Source of the DNA: Pseudomonas sp. p1(2021b)
Lineage (GTDB): Bacteria; Pseudomonadota; Gammaproteobacteria; Pseudomonadales; Pseudomonadaceae
NCBI RefSeq assembly: GCF_020151015.1
Contig: NZ_CP083746.1
Coordinates: 3,873,001 to 3,937,000, forward strand
DNA: 64,000 nt
Reading direction: 5' to 3'
The notes under the pieces: generated by a model
Database searches by the model: none
What the model was told of the DNA's origin: nothing
Seen by the model: only the letters and a program-made list of their open reading frames with translations
Part shown: positions 1 through 8,849 of the stretch, piece after piece
Numbering within the stretch: position 1 is the first letter of the stretch
Layout of the letters: each line of letters begins with the position of its first letter
Translations under genes and position numbers: made by a program

Positions 1-96
1 GGCACCACTCAATAGTCCAAGTAACTTGGCGTGCTCATCCCCCGTCAATCCATCATCTATGACACATATATTCTGGTAGGCCGTTAACGCAGTCAT
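1..96 (-). CDS. N-terminal fragment of an unidentified phage/tailocin-region protein (runs off window)
   Basis: A reading frame of 32 codons starts at an ATG at 96 and runs leftward past the window edge. It begins MTALTAYQNICVIDDGL. A strong GAGGAGGG ribosome-binding site lies about 6 bases upstream, which makes the start credible. It follows the holin gene in the same direction, so it is probably the next gene of the same prophage or tailocin operon. The codons used (ATA, TTA, TTG) are AT-richer than in the core genes. I do not recognise the protein. The 142 bases between it and the holin stop contain a GCCGATG/CATCGGC inverted repeat but no further gene that I can support. Confidence 0.5.
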   Translation of the reverse strand, partial: MTALTAYQNICVIDDGLTGDEHAKLLGLLSGA

Positions 97-238
97 TCTC
101 TACCCTCCTCGTCTGGCTCATGGCTGTGCCGATGAACGTTAGGGTGCTTTCGCAGCCATCGGCATAGGGAAAACCCTGCGCGTGACCACCCTCTTCACAG
201 GCATGCCTTGCCGTAGCGAACAACGAAGTCGAGAACAC

Positions 239-568
239 TTACCGATCCTGGGAAACATCCTTCAATCCCAGCCGCCTGGCTGCCCAGCGCTCGTAAAAAC
301 CGATGGCGATGTCGGCCCCCGACAGCGCGGTCATGCACCCCAAGGCACAAGCACTCCAGATCGAGATACCGCTGGCATACGACAACATGACAGTCGAAAC
401 ACCACAGATCATGCACGCCCCGGATCGCAACGCCAGCCGTCGCATTAAGGACCAGCCTCGAGCACCGGCCTTGTCGGCCCGCCACATCTCGCCACAGAGT
501 CCGCCCACCAACGCCAGAACGATCACCAGCCAGAACGGCACCTCCAGCAACATTGGTTGCTCGTTCAT
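239..568 (-). CDS. Phage/tailocin holin (inner-membrane lysis protein)
   Basis: Small 109-residue membrane protein starting MNEQPMLLEVPFWLVIVLAL. Hydrophobic segments lie at about residues 10-28 and 48-83, separated by a charged stretch (EMWRADKAGARG), and the C-terminus is basic. This layout fits the holins that precede pyocin/tailocin structural genes in Pseudomonas. Such holins open the inner membrane so that endolysin can act. The ATG at 568 is preferred over upstream ATGs because an AGGAGG site sits 10 bases before it. The gene is the first of a leftward operon, read away from the divergent repressor-side control region with repeated ATGCAT motifs. Family assignment rests on topology and context, not on a diagnostic motif. 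Confidence 0.65.
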   Translation of the reverse strand: MNEQPMLLEVPFWLVIVLALVGGLCGEMWRADKAGARGWSLMRRLALRSGACMICGVSTVMLSYASGISIWSACALGCMTALSGADIAIGFYERWAARRLGLKDVSQDR

Positions 569-650
569 CACTGCCCCGCCTCCTATATGAATTCCAAAGG
601 CCTCCATCACCGCCATTCCGTAATTCATTCAGCGGCTTCGCAGACAAAAT

Positions 651-720
651 ATGCATCAATGCATAGACGGTCAATGCATTTCATCATGCTTTTATGCATA
701 TGGATTTTGCCGTTATGCAT
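651..720. promoter_or_regulatory. Five ATGCAT palindromes in the holin/tailocin control region (candidate repressor operators)
   Basis: ATGCAT occurs at 651, 659, 674, 694 and 715, so five identical 6-base palindromes fall within 70 bases. The same TGCA core is repeated five times around the start of the neighbouring repressor gene (1550-1598). Sharing between the two promoters suggests the recognition sequence of that repressor or of a companion activator (inference). Confidence 0.5.
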
Positions 721-762
721 GCAAGCCATACGCGACACGGCTTGTAGGGATTTTCCACAGGC

Positions 763-788
763 AAAAAAAAACCCGCCGAAGCGGGTTT
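763..788 (-). terminator. Rho-independent terminator of the repressor gene
   Basis: Inverted repeat AAACCCGC-CGAA-GCGGGTTT at 769-788. On the minus strand it is followed by a run of nine T (the A-run at 762-770). It lies just past the stop of the repressor gene at 808. Confidence 0.85.
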
Positions 789-807
789 TCTTGAAATTGG
801 CTGTCGA

Positions 808-1554
808 TCAGCGGGCGTACATACCCCACCAGAACACATGTCCCAGCAGGCTGATCTGTTCGTCCTGCATCTGCTGGAAGCTGTAATCTTCGTCGGGGTG
901 CTCGTCGCGGTTGAAGCTGCGCAGGCGGATGCCAGTGGGCAGGCGATAGACCTGCTTCACCCGCAGCTGGCCGTTGTGGTTGATGGCATAGAGGTCGCCA
1001 TCGATGATGTCGCCAATGGAGCACTTGCCGGTGTTGACGCCTACCGTTGCCCCATCGCGCAGCACCGGCAACATGCTGTTGCCCCGTACCGTCACGCACT
1101 TGGCCTGGTCGAACTGCACGCCATTGTGGCGCAGGCTGCGCTTGCCGAAACGCAGGCGCGCGCGTTCGCTTTCCTCGATGACGAATCGTCCTGATCCTGC
1201 TGCCAACTCGACCTCTCGAAGGAAGGGAACGGAAACCTCGTCGTCCTCGACCGGGGTTTCGTCGTCCCACAGGCTGATGTCGCTCAGCTCCGCATGGCCA
1301 TGGGCCGGCTGCGCCGACTCGCGAAGCTCGCGGGTCTCGCCCAGCTCGGCACGGCCTCTCAGCTGATCGGTACTCACGCCGAAATAATCGGCGATCTTCG
1401 ACACGTGCTTGTCGGACGGGTCGACGATCTTCTCGCTGAGGATGCGCGACAAGGTGGATTGGGGAACGCCCGTGCGCCGGTGCAGCTCCGTCGGGGACAG
1501 GCCGTGGCGATCGAGCAGTGCTCTGAGTACGGTGGCAACGTTGCGTTTTTGCAT
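808..1554 (-). CDS. prtR: LexA/CI-type repressor with S24 self-cleaving domain (PrtR-like)
   Basis: 248-residue regulator starting MQKRNVATVLRALLDRHGL. Residues ~1-60 form an XRE helix-turn-helix (TELHRRTGVPQSTLSRIL). The C-terminal half is a peptidase S24 domain with the nucleophile in VRGNSMLP and the general-base Lys in LRVKQVY. An Ala-Gly pair in ELAAGSG is a plausible cleavage point. Family knowledge: PrtR of P. aeruginosa represses pyocin genes until RecA-stimulated self-cleavage after DNA damage. Here it lies divergent to the holin and would control the lytic operon. ATG codons at 1563 and 1566 are alternative starts; none has a clear ribosome-binding site. The symbol reflects similarity of role and architecture. 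Confidence 0.8.
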   Translation of the reverse strand: MQKRNVATVLRALLDRHGLSPTELHRRTGVPQSTLSRILSEKIVDPSDKHVSKIADYFGVSTDQLRGRAELGETRELRESAQPAHGHAELSDISLWDDETPVEDDEVSVPFLREVELAAGSGRFVIEESERARLRFGKRSLRHNGVQFDQAKCVTVRGNSMLPVLRDGATVGVNTGKCSIGDIIDGDLYAINHNGQLRVKQVYRLPTGIRLRSFNRDEHPDEDYSFQQMQDEQISLLGHVFWWGMYAR

Positions 1555-1598
1555 ACCGTGCATCATGGATGTGCTGCAACGCAAATGCAATCCATGCA
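1550..1598. promoter_or_regulatory. Cluster of five TGCA-centred sites over the repressor start (candidate autoregulatory operator)
   Basis: TGCA cores start at 1550, 1559, 1575, 1586 and 1595, mostly as TGCAT or ATGCA. They span the proposed start codon and immediate upstream region of the repressor, where an autorepressor would bind. They mirror the ATGCAT cluster at 651-720. Confidence 0.4.
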
Positions 1599-1702
1599 GG
1601 CCATTTCTCTTGTCGTTCCCCATGAACAAGCAATTCCTTGTAGGCTCATGGGCCCGGTGGCGCAGGATGATTTCGCCTGCCAACAGAAGGACAAGAACAA
1701 CA

Positions 1703-2599
1703 ATGATCGGCTTTACCTTCCGCCAGCTCGAATACTTCGTGGCCACTGCCGAACAAGGCAGCGTCAGTGCCGCGGCCCGGGCCAAGCATATTTCGCAACC
1801 TTCGGTGTCGCTGGCGATCTCCCAGCTCGAGGCGATCCTGGGCGAGAAGCTGTTCCTGCGCCAGGCCAGCCGCGGCCTGGAACTGAGCCCGGCCGGGCGC
1901 CAGCTGCTCGAGCAGGCGCGCGAAATCCTGGCCATGGCTGCTGGCATCGGCACAGCGGGGGATGAACCGGAAGTGCTGCGCGGCAACCTGAGCCTGATCT
2001 GCTTCCAGGACCTGGGCCCCTGGTACGCGCCACGCCTGCTCAGCGGCTTTCGCCAGCGTCACCCGGAAGTCGCCATCACCCTGTTCGAGACCGACCTGGC
2101 GGGTGTCAACCGACGCTTGAACGATGGGAAGGCAGAACTGGCGCTGACCTATGACGTGGGCCTGGACCCGCAGATCGAGCGGCGTGTGCTGGCGCAGGTG
2201 GCGCCCTATGCCCTGTTGCCGGTGGACCACCCCTTGGCCCGCCAGGAACAGGTCTCGCTGGCTGAGCTGGCCGAGGAATGCCTGATCCTGGAAGACATCG
2301 CCCGCACCCGTGAATACTTCCTGTCGCTGTTCTGGGCCCATGACCTGCAGCCACGTTCCCAGCAACTGACCCAGACCTTCGAGATGCAACGTGGACTGGT
2401 CGCCCATGGCTATGGCGTGGCGTTATCCTGCACCCGCCCCGCGGGGGACCAGAGCTACGATGGCCGGCCATTGGCGTGCCGGCCCTTGCGCGAAGCGGTC
2501 AGCCCGCAGTCGGTGGTGCTGGCGCAGTCCAGCGCCATGCGCCCCTCGCCTGCGGCCCAGGCATTCCTGCGCTGGGCCAGCGAGCTGTTTTCCGTCTGA
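1703..2599 (+). CDS. LysR-family transcriptional regulator
   Basis: 298-residue protein with the LysR N-terminal winged helix (FTFRQLEYFVATAEQGSVSA; recognition helix around HISQPSVSLAISQLE). It continues into a periplasmic-binding-protein-like effector domain from about residue 90 to the end. The start ATG at 1703 has an AAGG site upstream. The gene ends one base before the stop of the convergent permease gene. Co-ligand and targets are unknown. The permease and the dioxygenase beyond it are natural candidates by proximity, although LysR targets are more often divergently transcribed. The divergent gene here is the tailocin repressor, so the 148-base gap holds control elements for both. Confidence 0.85.
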   Translation: MIGFTFRQLEYFVATAEQGSVSAAARAKHISQPSVSLAISQLEAILGEKLFLRQASRGLELSPAGRQLLEQAREILAMAAGIGTAGDEPEVLRGNLSLICFQDLGPWYAPRLLSGFRQRHPEVAITLFETDLAGVNRRLNDGKAELALTYDVGLDPQIERRVLAQVAPYALLPVDHPLARQEQVSLAELAEECLILEDIARTREYFLSLFWAHDLQPRSQQLTQTFEMQRGLVAHGYGVALSCTRPAGDQSYDGRPLACRPLREAVSPQSVVLAQSSAMRPSPAAQAFLRWASELFSV

Positions 2600-2600
2600 C

Positions 2601-3986
2601 TCAGGCACTGACCGGTGCCGGGCGCGGCTGGCGCGCCACCCACAACCAGTAGCCCACCGACAGCAGGGCTAGCCAGCCGAGGCCGACGTACATCGCCGTG
2701 CGGGTATCCGGGAACCAGCCCAGCACGCCGAAGATGAACAGCATGAACACGATGGCCAGGGCCGGCCCTACCGGCCACAGCGGCACCGGGAAGTCCAGGG
2801 CGGCGATTTCCTCGCGGCTCATGCCACGGCGCATGGCGACCTGCGAGAGCAGGATCATCAGCCACACCCAGACGATCGAGAAGGTCACCACAGCGGCCAG
2901 GATGAGGAACAGGTTCTCCGGCACCAGATAGTTGAGCACCACACCCAGCAGCAAAGCGACGCCCATCACCACCACGGTCATCCATGGCACGCCGAAGCGC
3001 GACAGCCGCGAGAAGCCCGACGGTGCCTGGCCGTTCTGGGCCATGCCATACATCATGCGCCCGGCGCTGAAGATGTCACTGTTGATCGCCGACACCGCCG
3101 CCGAAATGACCACGATATTGAGCAGGGTCGCCGCCGAGCCGATGCCCAGGCCACTGAAGATCTGCACGAACGGGCTGCCCTGGCTACCGATCTTGGTCCA
3201 GGGGTAGATGGCCATCAGCACCACCAGGGTCAGCACATAGAACAGCAGGATGCGCAGCGGCACCGAATTGATCGCCTTGGGCAGCACGCGCTTGGGGTCC
3301 TTGGCTTCGCCGGCGGTGATACCGATCATCTCGACGCCGCCGAAGGCGAACATCACCACGGTGAAGGAGGCGATCATCCCGCCGATGCCGTTGGGGAAGA
3401 ACCCACCGTGACTCCACAGGTTGGACAGCCCCGTGACGGTCTCGGCGCCATTACCCAGCTGGATGCCGAACAGCAGCACCGCGCCACCGGCCAGGATCAT
3501 CGCGATGATCGCAGTGACCTTGAGCAGCGACAACCAGAACTCCATTTCACCGAACACCTTGACGCTGCACAGGTTCAGCGCGCCGATGAAGCAGACGATA
3601 CCCAGCACCCAGATCCAGCGCGGAGTGTCGGGGAACCACAGGCCCATGTAAACACCGAAGGCGGTGACGTCCGCCAGGCACACTACCAGCATGGAAAACG
3701 CATAGCTCCAGCCGGTGAGAAACCCCAGGTAGCGCCCCAGGTACTGACTGGTGTACTGCCCGAACGAGCCGGACACCGGGTTGCGCACGGCCATCTCGCC
3801 GAGGGCGCGCATCATCATGTAGATGGCCGCACCACCGATCAGGTAGGCCAGCAGCACCGACGGCCCGGCCAGCTTGATCGCCGACGCCGAGCCATAGAAC
3901 AGCCCCGTGCCGATCGCCGAGCCCAGCGCCATGAAGCGGATGTGCCGGGTACTCAGGCCCCGTCGCAGGTTGTTGTGGTCGTTCAT
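2601..3986 (-). CDS. APC-family amino-acid permease (ProY/AroP-like)
   Basis: 461-residue inner-membrane transporter with about 12 hydrophobic segments. The APC-superfamily signature near the N-terminus is clear: [20 protein letters not shown], with the unwound GSAIGTGL motif of helix 1, followed by [20 protein letters not shown] (amino-acid permease signature). It takes up an amino acid by proton symport, judging from the family. ProY-type proline permeases look most similar, but the substrate cannot be read reliably. The start at 3986 has an AGGAG site 9 bases upstream; longer in-frame extensions lack one. It is divergent from the dioxygenase gene at 4222, suggesting a shared control region and perhaps one pathway. 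Confidence 0.8.
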   Translation of the reverse strand: MNDHNNLRRGLSTRHIRFMALGSAIGTGLFYGSASAIKLAGPSVLLAYLIGGAAIYMMMRALGEMAVRNPVSGSFGQYTSQYLGRYLGFLTGWSYAFSMLVVCLADVTAFGVYMGLWFPDTPRWIWVLGIVCFIGALNLCSVKVFGEMEFWLSLLKVTAIIAMILAGGAVLLFGIQLGNGAETVTGLSNLWSHGGFFPNGIGGMIASFTVVMFAFGGVEMIGITAGEAKDPKRVLPKAINSVPLRILLFYVLTLVVLMAIYPWTKIGSQGSPFVQIFSGLGIGSAATLLNIVVISAAVSAINSDIFSAGRMMYGMAQNGQAPSGFSRLSRFGVPWMTVVVMGVALLLGVVLNYLVPENLFLILAAVVTFSIVWVWLMILLSQVAMRRGMSREEIAALDFPVPLWPVGPALAIVFMLFIFGVLGWFPDTRTAMYVGLGWLALLSVGYWLWVARQPRPAPVSA

Positions 3987-4221
3987 CCCAGGGACTCCTC
4001 GTTGTTCTTGTTCTTGGCCGGCAGTCGCGCTGCCGTGGAAGGGTTCACGCAAGGCCCGGAAACCGCAGGGCGCAGGGCTATTAACCGGCCAATCGAAAGG
4101 CAAGACAACAAGATGGGGCATACAGAATAGCTATAGTGACGAATAGGAATTCTATGATTTACCCGGCCCTCGCCGGCACCCGATGCTGGTGCCACGACAA
4201 CAACAAGGAGAGGGCTGCCCC

Positions 4222-5022
4222 ATGAATCCCCACATCGAAGACTACCAGCGCGACGGCGCCGTGATCCTGCGTGGCGTGTTCAAGGACTGGATCGAACGCC
4301 TGCGCGAAGGCTTCGAGCAGAACCTGGCCGAACCCAGCGCCTTTGCCATCGAGAACGTCGGCTCCGGCGAAGGCGGTCGGTTCTTCGAGGACTACTGCAA
4401 CTGGCAGCGCATCCCCGCGTTCACCGACTTCGTGCTCAACTCTCCCGCCGCGGGCCTGGCCGGCGAACTGATGGGCGCCCAGCAGGTGCAAGTGTTCCAC
4501 GACCACATCCTGGTCAAGGAGCCCGGCACCGCCAAGCCCACCCCCTGGCACCAGGACCTGCCCTACTACTGCGTCGACGGCCTGCAGACCGCCAGCTACT
4601 GGATCCCCCTGGACCCGGTCACCCGCCACAACACCCTGAGCGTGGTGCTTGGCTCGCACCGCTGGCCCAAGCCGGTGCGCCCCAAACGCTGGGCCAGCAA
4701 CCAGGACTTCTACGGCGCCACCGACGCCGACGGCCAGAACCTGTACATGGACATGCCGGATGTAGAGAACGGCGAATACCAGATCCTGTCGCCGGAATTG
4801 GAGCCGGGCGATGCCATCGTCTTCGACTTCCGCACCGTGCACGGCGCGGCGGGTAACACCGGCACCGGCAGGCGCCGGGCCTTCTCCACCCGCTTTTTGG
4901 GCGACGACGTGCGCTACGTGCAGCGCCCCGGCCGCACCTCACCGCCCTTCCCGGGCATCAACCTGCGCGACGGCGAGCGCATGCGCGAAGACTGGTTCCC
5001 GGTGGTCTGGCAACGCAGCTGA
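4222..5022 (+). CDS. Phytanoyl-CoA dioxygenase (PhyH) family Fe(II)/2-oxoglutarate oxygenase
   Basis: 266-residue soluble protein with PhyH-family features: the iron-binding H-x-D in PTPWHQDLPYY (about residue 112), the distal His in FDFRTVHGAAGN and the 2-oxoglutarate-binding Arg in RRRAFSTRFLGDD. Such enzymes hydroxylate small molecules using O2 and 2-oxoglutarate. Bacterial members act on ectoine, alkylphosphonates, amino acids and other substrates, and the substrate here is unknown. The start has an AAGGAGAGGG site 9 bases upstream. It is divergent from an amino-acid permease, so an amino-acid-derived substrate is possible (inference). Confidence 0.8.
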   Translation: MNPHIEDYQRDGAVILRGVFKDWIERLREGFEQNLAEPSAFAIENVGSGEGGRFFEDYCNWQRIPAFTDFVLNSPAAGLAGELMGAQQVQVFHDHILVKEPGTAKPTPWHQDLPYYCVDGLQTASYWIPLDPVTRHNTLSVVLGSHRWPKPVRPKRWASNQDFYGATDADGQNLYMDMPDVENGEYQILSPELEPGDAIVFDFRTVHGAAGNTGTGRRRAFSTRFLGDDVRYVQRPGRTSPPFPGINLRDGERMREDWFPVVWQRS

Positions 5023-5030
5023 AAGCGCGC

Positions 5031-5056
5031 TGCCCCGCGCCCGCCCGCGCGGGGCA
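5031..5056 (+). terminator. GC-rich hairpin after the dioxygenase gene (weak terminator candidate)
   Basis: Perfect 10-bp stem TGCCCCGCGC / GCGCGGGGCA with a 6-base loop, 9 bases after the stop codon. There is no T-run, so termination is uncertain. Confidence 0.4.
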
Positions 5057-5168
5057 ACGCCGCTTCGATGATCAACGAAGTGGCCTGGGCGCCTGTGCCC
5101 GGCAGGCAAGAACCTGTAGACTTGGGCGTTTCGCATTTTGTCTGAGACGCACAGCTTCAAGGCCTTGA

Positions 5169-7739
5169 ATGTCTGACCTTTCCGCACACACACCAATGAT
5201 GCAGCAGTACTGGAAGCTGAAGAACCAGCACCCAGACCAGCTGATGTTCTACCGCATGGGCGATTTCTACGAGATCTTCTACGAAGACGCGAAGAAAGCC
5301 GCCAAACTGCTGGATATCACCCTGACCGCCCGTGGCCAGTCCGCCGGCCAGTCGATCCCCATGTGCGGGATCCCGTTCCATTCGGTGGAAGGTTACCTGG
5401 CCAAGCTGGTCAAGCTCGGCGAGTCGGTGGTGATCTGCGAGCAGATCGGCGACCCGGCCACCAGCAAGGGGCCGGTGGAGCGCCAGGTGGTGCGGATCAT
5501 CACCCCCGGCACGGTCAGCGACGAGGCCCTGCTCGACGAGCGCCGCGACAACCTGATTGCCGCGCTGCTGGGCGATGAGCGCCTGTTCGGCCTGGCAGTG
5601 CTGGACATCACCAGCGGTAACTTCACCGTCCAGGAAATCAAGGGCTGGGAAAACCTGCTGGCCGAGCTCGAGCGCATCAACCCGGTGGAACTGCTGATCC
5701 CCGACGACTGGCCCCAGGGCCTGCCGGCGGAAAAGCGCCCGGGTTGCCGCCGCCGCGCGCCGTGGGACTTCGACCGCGACTCGGCCCGTAAAAGCCTGTG
5801 CCAGCAGTTCGCGACCCAGGACCTCAAGGGCTTTGGCTGCGACAAGCTGACCCTGGCCATCGGCGCCGCCGGCTGCCTGTTGACCTATGCCAAGGAAACC
5901 CAGCGCACCACCCTGCCGCACTTGCGCAGCCTGCGCCATGAGCGCATGGACGACACGGTGATCCTGGACGGCGCCAGCCGCCGCAACCTGGAGCTGGACG
6001 TCAACCTGGCCGGTGGCCGCGACAATACCCTGCAATCGGTCATCGACCGTTGCCAGACCGCCATGGCCAGCCGTTTGCTGACCCGTTGGCTGAACCGCCC
6101 GCTGCGCGACCTGAAAGTGCTCAAGGCACGCCAGGACTCGATCCGCTGCCTGCTCGACGGCTACCGCTTCGAGAAGCTGCAGCCGCAGCTCAAGGAAATC
6201 GGCGACATCGAGCGGATCCTGGCCCGTATCGGCCTGCGCAACGCCCGCCCGCGTGACCTAGCCCGCCTGCGCGATGCCCTGGGCGCCCTGCCCGAGCTGC
6301 AGAACGCCATGGCCGAGCTGGAGGCCCCGCACCTGGCACGCCTGGCGGCGATCACCGGCACCTACCCGGAACTGGCCAGCCTGCTGGAACGGGCGATCAT
6401 CGACAACCCGCCGGCGGTGATCCGCGACGGCGGTGTACTCAAGACCGGCTACGACAGCGAGCTGGACGAGCTGCTGGCCATGAGCGAAAACGCCGGCCAG
6501 TTCCTCATCGACCTGGAAGCGCGGGAAAAAGCCCGTACGGGCCTGGCCAACCTCAAGGTCGGCTACAACCGCGTGCATGGCTACTATATCGAACTGCCCA
6601 CCAAGCAGGCCGAGCAGGCGCCGGGCGACTACATCCGCCGCCAGACCCTCAAAGGTGCCGAGCGCTTCATCACCCCCGAGCTCAAGGCGTTCGAGGACAA
6701 GGCGCTGTCGGCCAAGAGCCGCGCCCTGGCGCGCGAGAAGATGCTCTACGACGCCTTGCTCGAGACCCTGATCGGCCACCTGGCCCCGTTGCAGGACAGC
6801 GCCGCTGCCCTGGCCGAGCTGGATGTGCTGAGCAACCTGGCCGAGCGCGCGCTGAACCTGGACCTCAACTGCCCGACCTTCGTCGACGAGCCCTGCCTGC
6901 GCATCGAACAGGGCCGCCACCCGGTGGTCGAGCAGGTGTTGACCACGCCGTTCGTGGCCAACGACCTGGCGTTGGACAACAACACGCGCATGCTGATCAT
7001 CACCGGCCCGAACATGGGCGGTAAGTCCACCTACATGCGCCAGACCGCGCTAATCGTACTGATGGCGCATATCGGCAGCTTCGTACCTGCAGCGCGCTGC
7101 GAGCTGTCGCTGGTCGACCGCATCTTCACCCGTATCGGCTCGAGCGACGACCTGGCTGGTGGGCGCTCGACCTTCATGGTCGAGATGAGCGAAACCGCCA
7201 ACATCCTGCATAACGCCACCGACCGCAGCCTGGTGCTGATGGACGAAGTCGGCCGTGGCACCAGCACCTTCGATGGCCTGTCGCTGGCCTGGGCCGCCGC
7301 CGAGCGCCTGGCCCAGCTGCGTGCCTACACGCTGTTCGCCACGCACTACTTCGAGCTGACCGTGCTGCCGGAGAGCGAGCCGCTGGTGGCCAACGTGCAT
7401 CTGAACGCCACCGAACACAACGAACGCATCGTCTTCCTGCACCACGTACTGCCTGGTCCGGCCAGCCAGAGCTACGGCCTGGCCGTGGCGCAGCTGGCCG
7501 GCGTGCCGGCGCCGGTGATCCAACGTGCCCGCGAGCACTTGGGCCGCCTGGAAACGGCCAGCCTGCCCCATGAGCAACCGGTCAAAGTTGCCAAGGGCGA
7601 GCCGCAGGTGCCGCACCAGAGCGACCTGTTCGCCAGCCTGCCACACCCGGCCATCGAGAAGCTGGGCAAGCTGGACCTGGACGAGATGACACCGCGCCAA
7701 GCTATCGAAACGCTATATCAACTGAAAAACCTGTTATAA
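5169..7739 (+). CDS. mutS: DNA mismatch repair protein MutS
   Basis: 856 residues, full family length. It recognises mismatches and small loops and recruits MutL. The mismatch-wedge Phe-x-Glu is in MGDFYEIF (F33, E35). The ABC-type ATPase core has Walker [10 protein letters not shown] (about residues 613-621) and Walker B/D-loop [16 protein letters not shown] (about 684-700), with the THYFEL switch after it. The C-terminal tail ([18 protein letters not shown]) is the beta-clamp/tetramerisation end. Neighbouring fdxA and rpoS match the usual Pseudomonas order. The prophage/tailocin locus on its left sits at a common insertion region of the genus. Confidence 0.97.
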   Translation: MSDLSAHTPMMQQYWKLKNQHPDQLMFYRMGDFYEIFYEDAKKAAKLLDITLTARGQSAGQSIPMCGIPFHSVEGYLAKLVKLGESVVICEQIGDPATSKGPVERQVVRIITPGTVSDEALLDERRDNLIAALLGDERLFGLAVLDITSGNFTVQEIKGWENLLAELERINPVELLIPDDWPQGLPAEKRPGCRRRAPWDFDRDSARKSLCQQFATQDLKGFGCDKLTLAIGAAGCLLTYAKETQRTTLPHLRSLRHERMDDTVILDGASRRNLELDVNLAGGRDNTLQSVIDRCQTAMASRLLTRWLNRPLRDLKVLKARQDSIRCLLDGYRFEKLQPQLKEIGDIERILARIGLRNARPRDLARLRDALGALPELQNAMAELEAPHLARLAAITGTYPELASLLERAIIDNPPAVIRDGGVLKTGYDSELDELLAMSENAGQFLIDLEAREKARTGLANLKVGYNRVHGYYIELPTKQAEQAPGDYIRRQTLKGAERFITPELKAFEDKALSAKSRALAREKMLYDALLETLIGHLAPLQDSAAALAELDVLSNLAERALNLDLNCPTFVDEPCLRIEQGRHPVVEQVLTTPFVANDLALDNNTRMLIITGPNMGGKSTYMRQTALIVLMAHIGSFVPAARCELSLVDRIFTRIGSSDDLAGGRSTFMVEMSETANILHNATDRSLVLMDEVGRGTSTFDGLSLAWAAAERLAQLRAYTLFATHYFELTVLPESEPLVANVHLNATEHNERIVFLHHVLPGPASQSYGLAVAQLAGVPAPVIQRAREHLGRLETASLPHEQPVKVAKGEPQVPHQSDLFASLPHPAIEKLGKLDLDEMTPRQAIETLYQLKNLL

Positions 7740-7880
7740 CGGCGCCCACAACAAGCTGGTAGAATCCGCCGCGGTTTGCCGGTGCTGCAGGTTATTAGCC
7801 TGGCCTGCAGCCAACTGCCTGTAAACCGCGCGGCCCGTTAGAGGAAGGGCCGCCGCCGTCGCCTGAGGAGAGAACTAGAA

Positions 7881-8204
7881 ATGACCTTCGTCGTCACCGA
7901 CAACTGCATCAAATGCAAATACACCGACTGCGTGGAAGTCTGTCCGGTGGACTGCTTCTACGAAGGCCCGAACTTCCTGGTGATTCACCCGGACGAGTGC
8001 ATTGACTGCGCCCTGTGTGAACCAGAATGCCCGGCCCAAGCCATTTTCTCGGAAGACGAAGTACCTGCCGGCATGGAGAACTTCCTCGAGCTGAACGCCG
8101 AACTGGCGGAGATCTGGCCGAACATCACCGAGCGCAAGGACCCGCTGCCTGACGCCGAAGAATGGGATGGCAAGCCTGGCAAGATCGCGGATCTGGAACG
8201 CTAA
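7881..8204 (+). CDS. fdxA: 7Fe ferredoxin FdxA
   Basis: 107-residue ferredoxin with one [3Fe-4S] and one [4Fe-4S] cluster. Ligands are visible in [14 protein letters not shown] (residues 9-22) and [12 protein letters not shown] (about 40-51). It carries electrons in the cytoplasm; its exact partners in Pseudomonas are not settled. The start has a GAGGAGAG site. It ends 15 bases before a strong terminator, so it is probably monocistronic. The 141-base gap after mutS contains a possible TAGAAT -10 element at 7760. Confidence 0.95.
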   Translation: MTFVVTDNCIKCKYTDCVEVCPVDCFYEGPNFLVIHPDECIDCALCEPECPAQAIFSEDEVPAGMENFLELNAELAEIWPNITERKDPLPDAEEWDGKPGKIADLER

Positions 8205-8218
8205 GCGTCCGAACCTGA

Positions 8219-8239
8219 AGGCCCGAAAGGGCCTTTTTT
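8219..8239 (+). terminator. Rho-independent terminator of fdxA
   Basis: AGGCCC-GAAA-GGGCCT stem (8219-8234) with a GAAA tetraloop, followed by TTTTT. Confidence 0.9.
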
Positions 8240-8270
8240 ATTGCCTGCAAAACATGTGCAGGCTTTACCC

Positions 8271-8403
8271 TTGTAGGAGCGGCCTTGTGCCGCGATCGGC
8301 TGCGCCGCAGCCGTAAAGCCTGCGTGCACGATTACCTGGTATATCGAGGTGGCTGATTTTACGGCTACTGCGCAGCCGATCGCGGCACAAGGCCGCTCCT
8401 ACA
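8271..8403. repeat. Paired inverted REP elements (REPIN/BIME)
   Basis: Two REP units in opposite orientation. The left arm begins TGTAGGAGCGGCCTTGTGCC at 8272 and the right arm is its complement ending at 8402. The arms also pair over CGGCTGCGC...GCAGCCG and TTTACGGC, giving a ~130-base imperfect cruciform between the fdxA terminator and rsmZ. Confidence 0.85.
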
Positions 8404-8436
8404 AGGGGCGTGGATTCATGCGACTTTTCTACAGGC

Positions 8437-8569
8437 AAAAAAAGGGGCGGTTTGACCCGCCCACATTTTTTCCGTAGTCCCTGCTTGTCCCAATCATCAT
8501 CCTGATGAATCGCTTCTTGCGATGTCCCTGACTTTCATCCTTGAAAGCCTGTGTCAGTCCGTCGACACA
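8437..8569 (-). ncRNA. rsmZ: RsmZ small regulatory RNA
   Basis: Untranslated RNA of about 130 nt that sequesters the translational repressor RsmA/CsrA. On the minus strand the transcript carries about seven GGA motifs, several in hairpin loops (TCAAGGATGA, GTCAGGGACATC, ATCAGGATGAT, ATTGGGACAAG, GCAGGGACTA). It ends in a terminator, GGGCGG-CCGCCC followed by seven T (8437-8462). A -10 element TAGTAT (about 8576-8581) and a -35 TTGCTC 16 bases further up place the start near 8569. Location between fdxA and rpoS is the known rsmZ locus in Pseudomonas. The exact 5' end is inferred. Confidence 0.9.
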
Positions 8570-8741
8570 GTTCGAATACTAGCCATTCCAGTTTGGCGAG
8601 CAAGGGTCAAACCTCTCAAAACAATTCAGTGGACACATCTTTTCACACCTAAAAAATCCTCAATTATCAGTACGTTAGGATTTCAAGCCCGGTGGAAACG
8701 ACAATGATTTACTGATCCCTACAGAAAAGTCCTACATGACA

Positions 8742-8759
8742 GGTAAGCAATCTCTTACA
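8742..8759 (-). promoter_or_regulatory. GacA upstream activating sequence for rsmZ
   Basis: On the minus strand TGTAAG-AGATTG-CTTACC matches the GacA box TGTAAG-N6-CTTACA with one mismatch. Its centre is about 180 bases upstream of the inferred rsmZ start. This matches the unusually distant UAS known for rsmZ; the AT-rich sequence between (8600-8720) could bind the H-NS-like MvaT/MvaU proteins (inference). Confidence 0.85.
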
Positions 8760-8807
8760 AGCGCTGCTACAACGGTAGCGAAGTAAACATTCTCGCCCAC
8801 GAACAAA

Positions 8808-8832
8808 AACGCCCCGGGGTCATCGGGGCGTT
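8808..8832 (-). terminator. Rho-independent terminator of rpoS
   Basis: AACGCCCCG (8808-8816) pairs with CGGGGCGTT (8824-8832), with the A-rich stretch AAAAA to its left giving a U-tract on the minus strand. It lies 18 bases past the rpoS stop. Confidence 0.85.
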
Positions 8833-8849
8833 TGTCAAAGCAGCGGCGC

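Noticed and set aside
53..238. A leftward 61-codon frame between the holin and the truncated gene
   Set aside because: It lacks a ribosome-binding site and overlaps the better-supported start at 96 in another frame.
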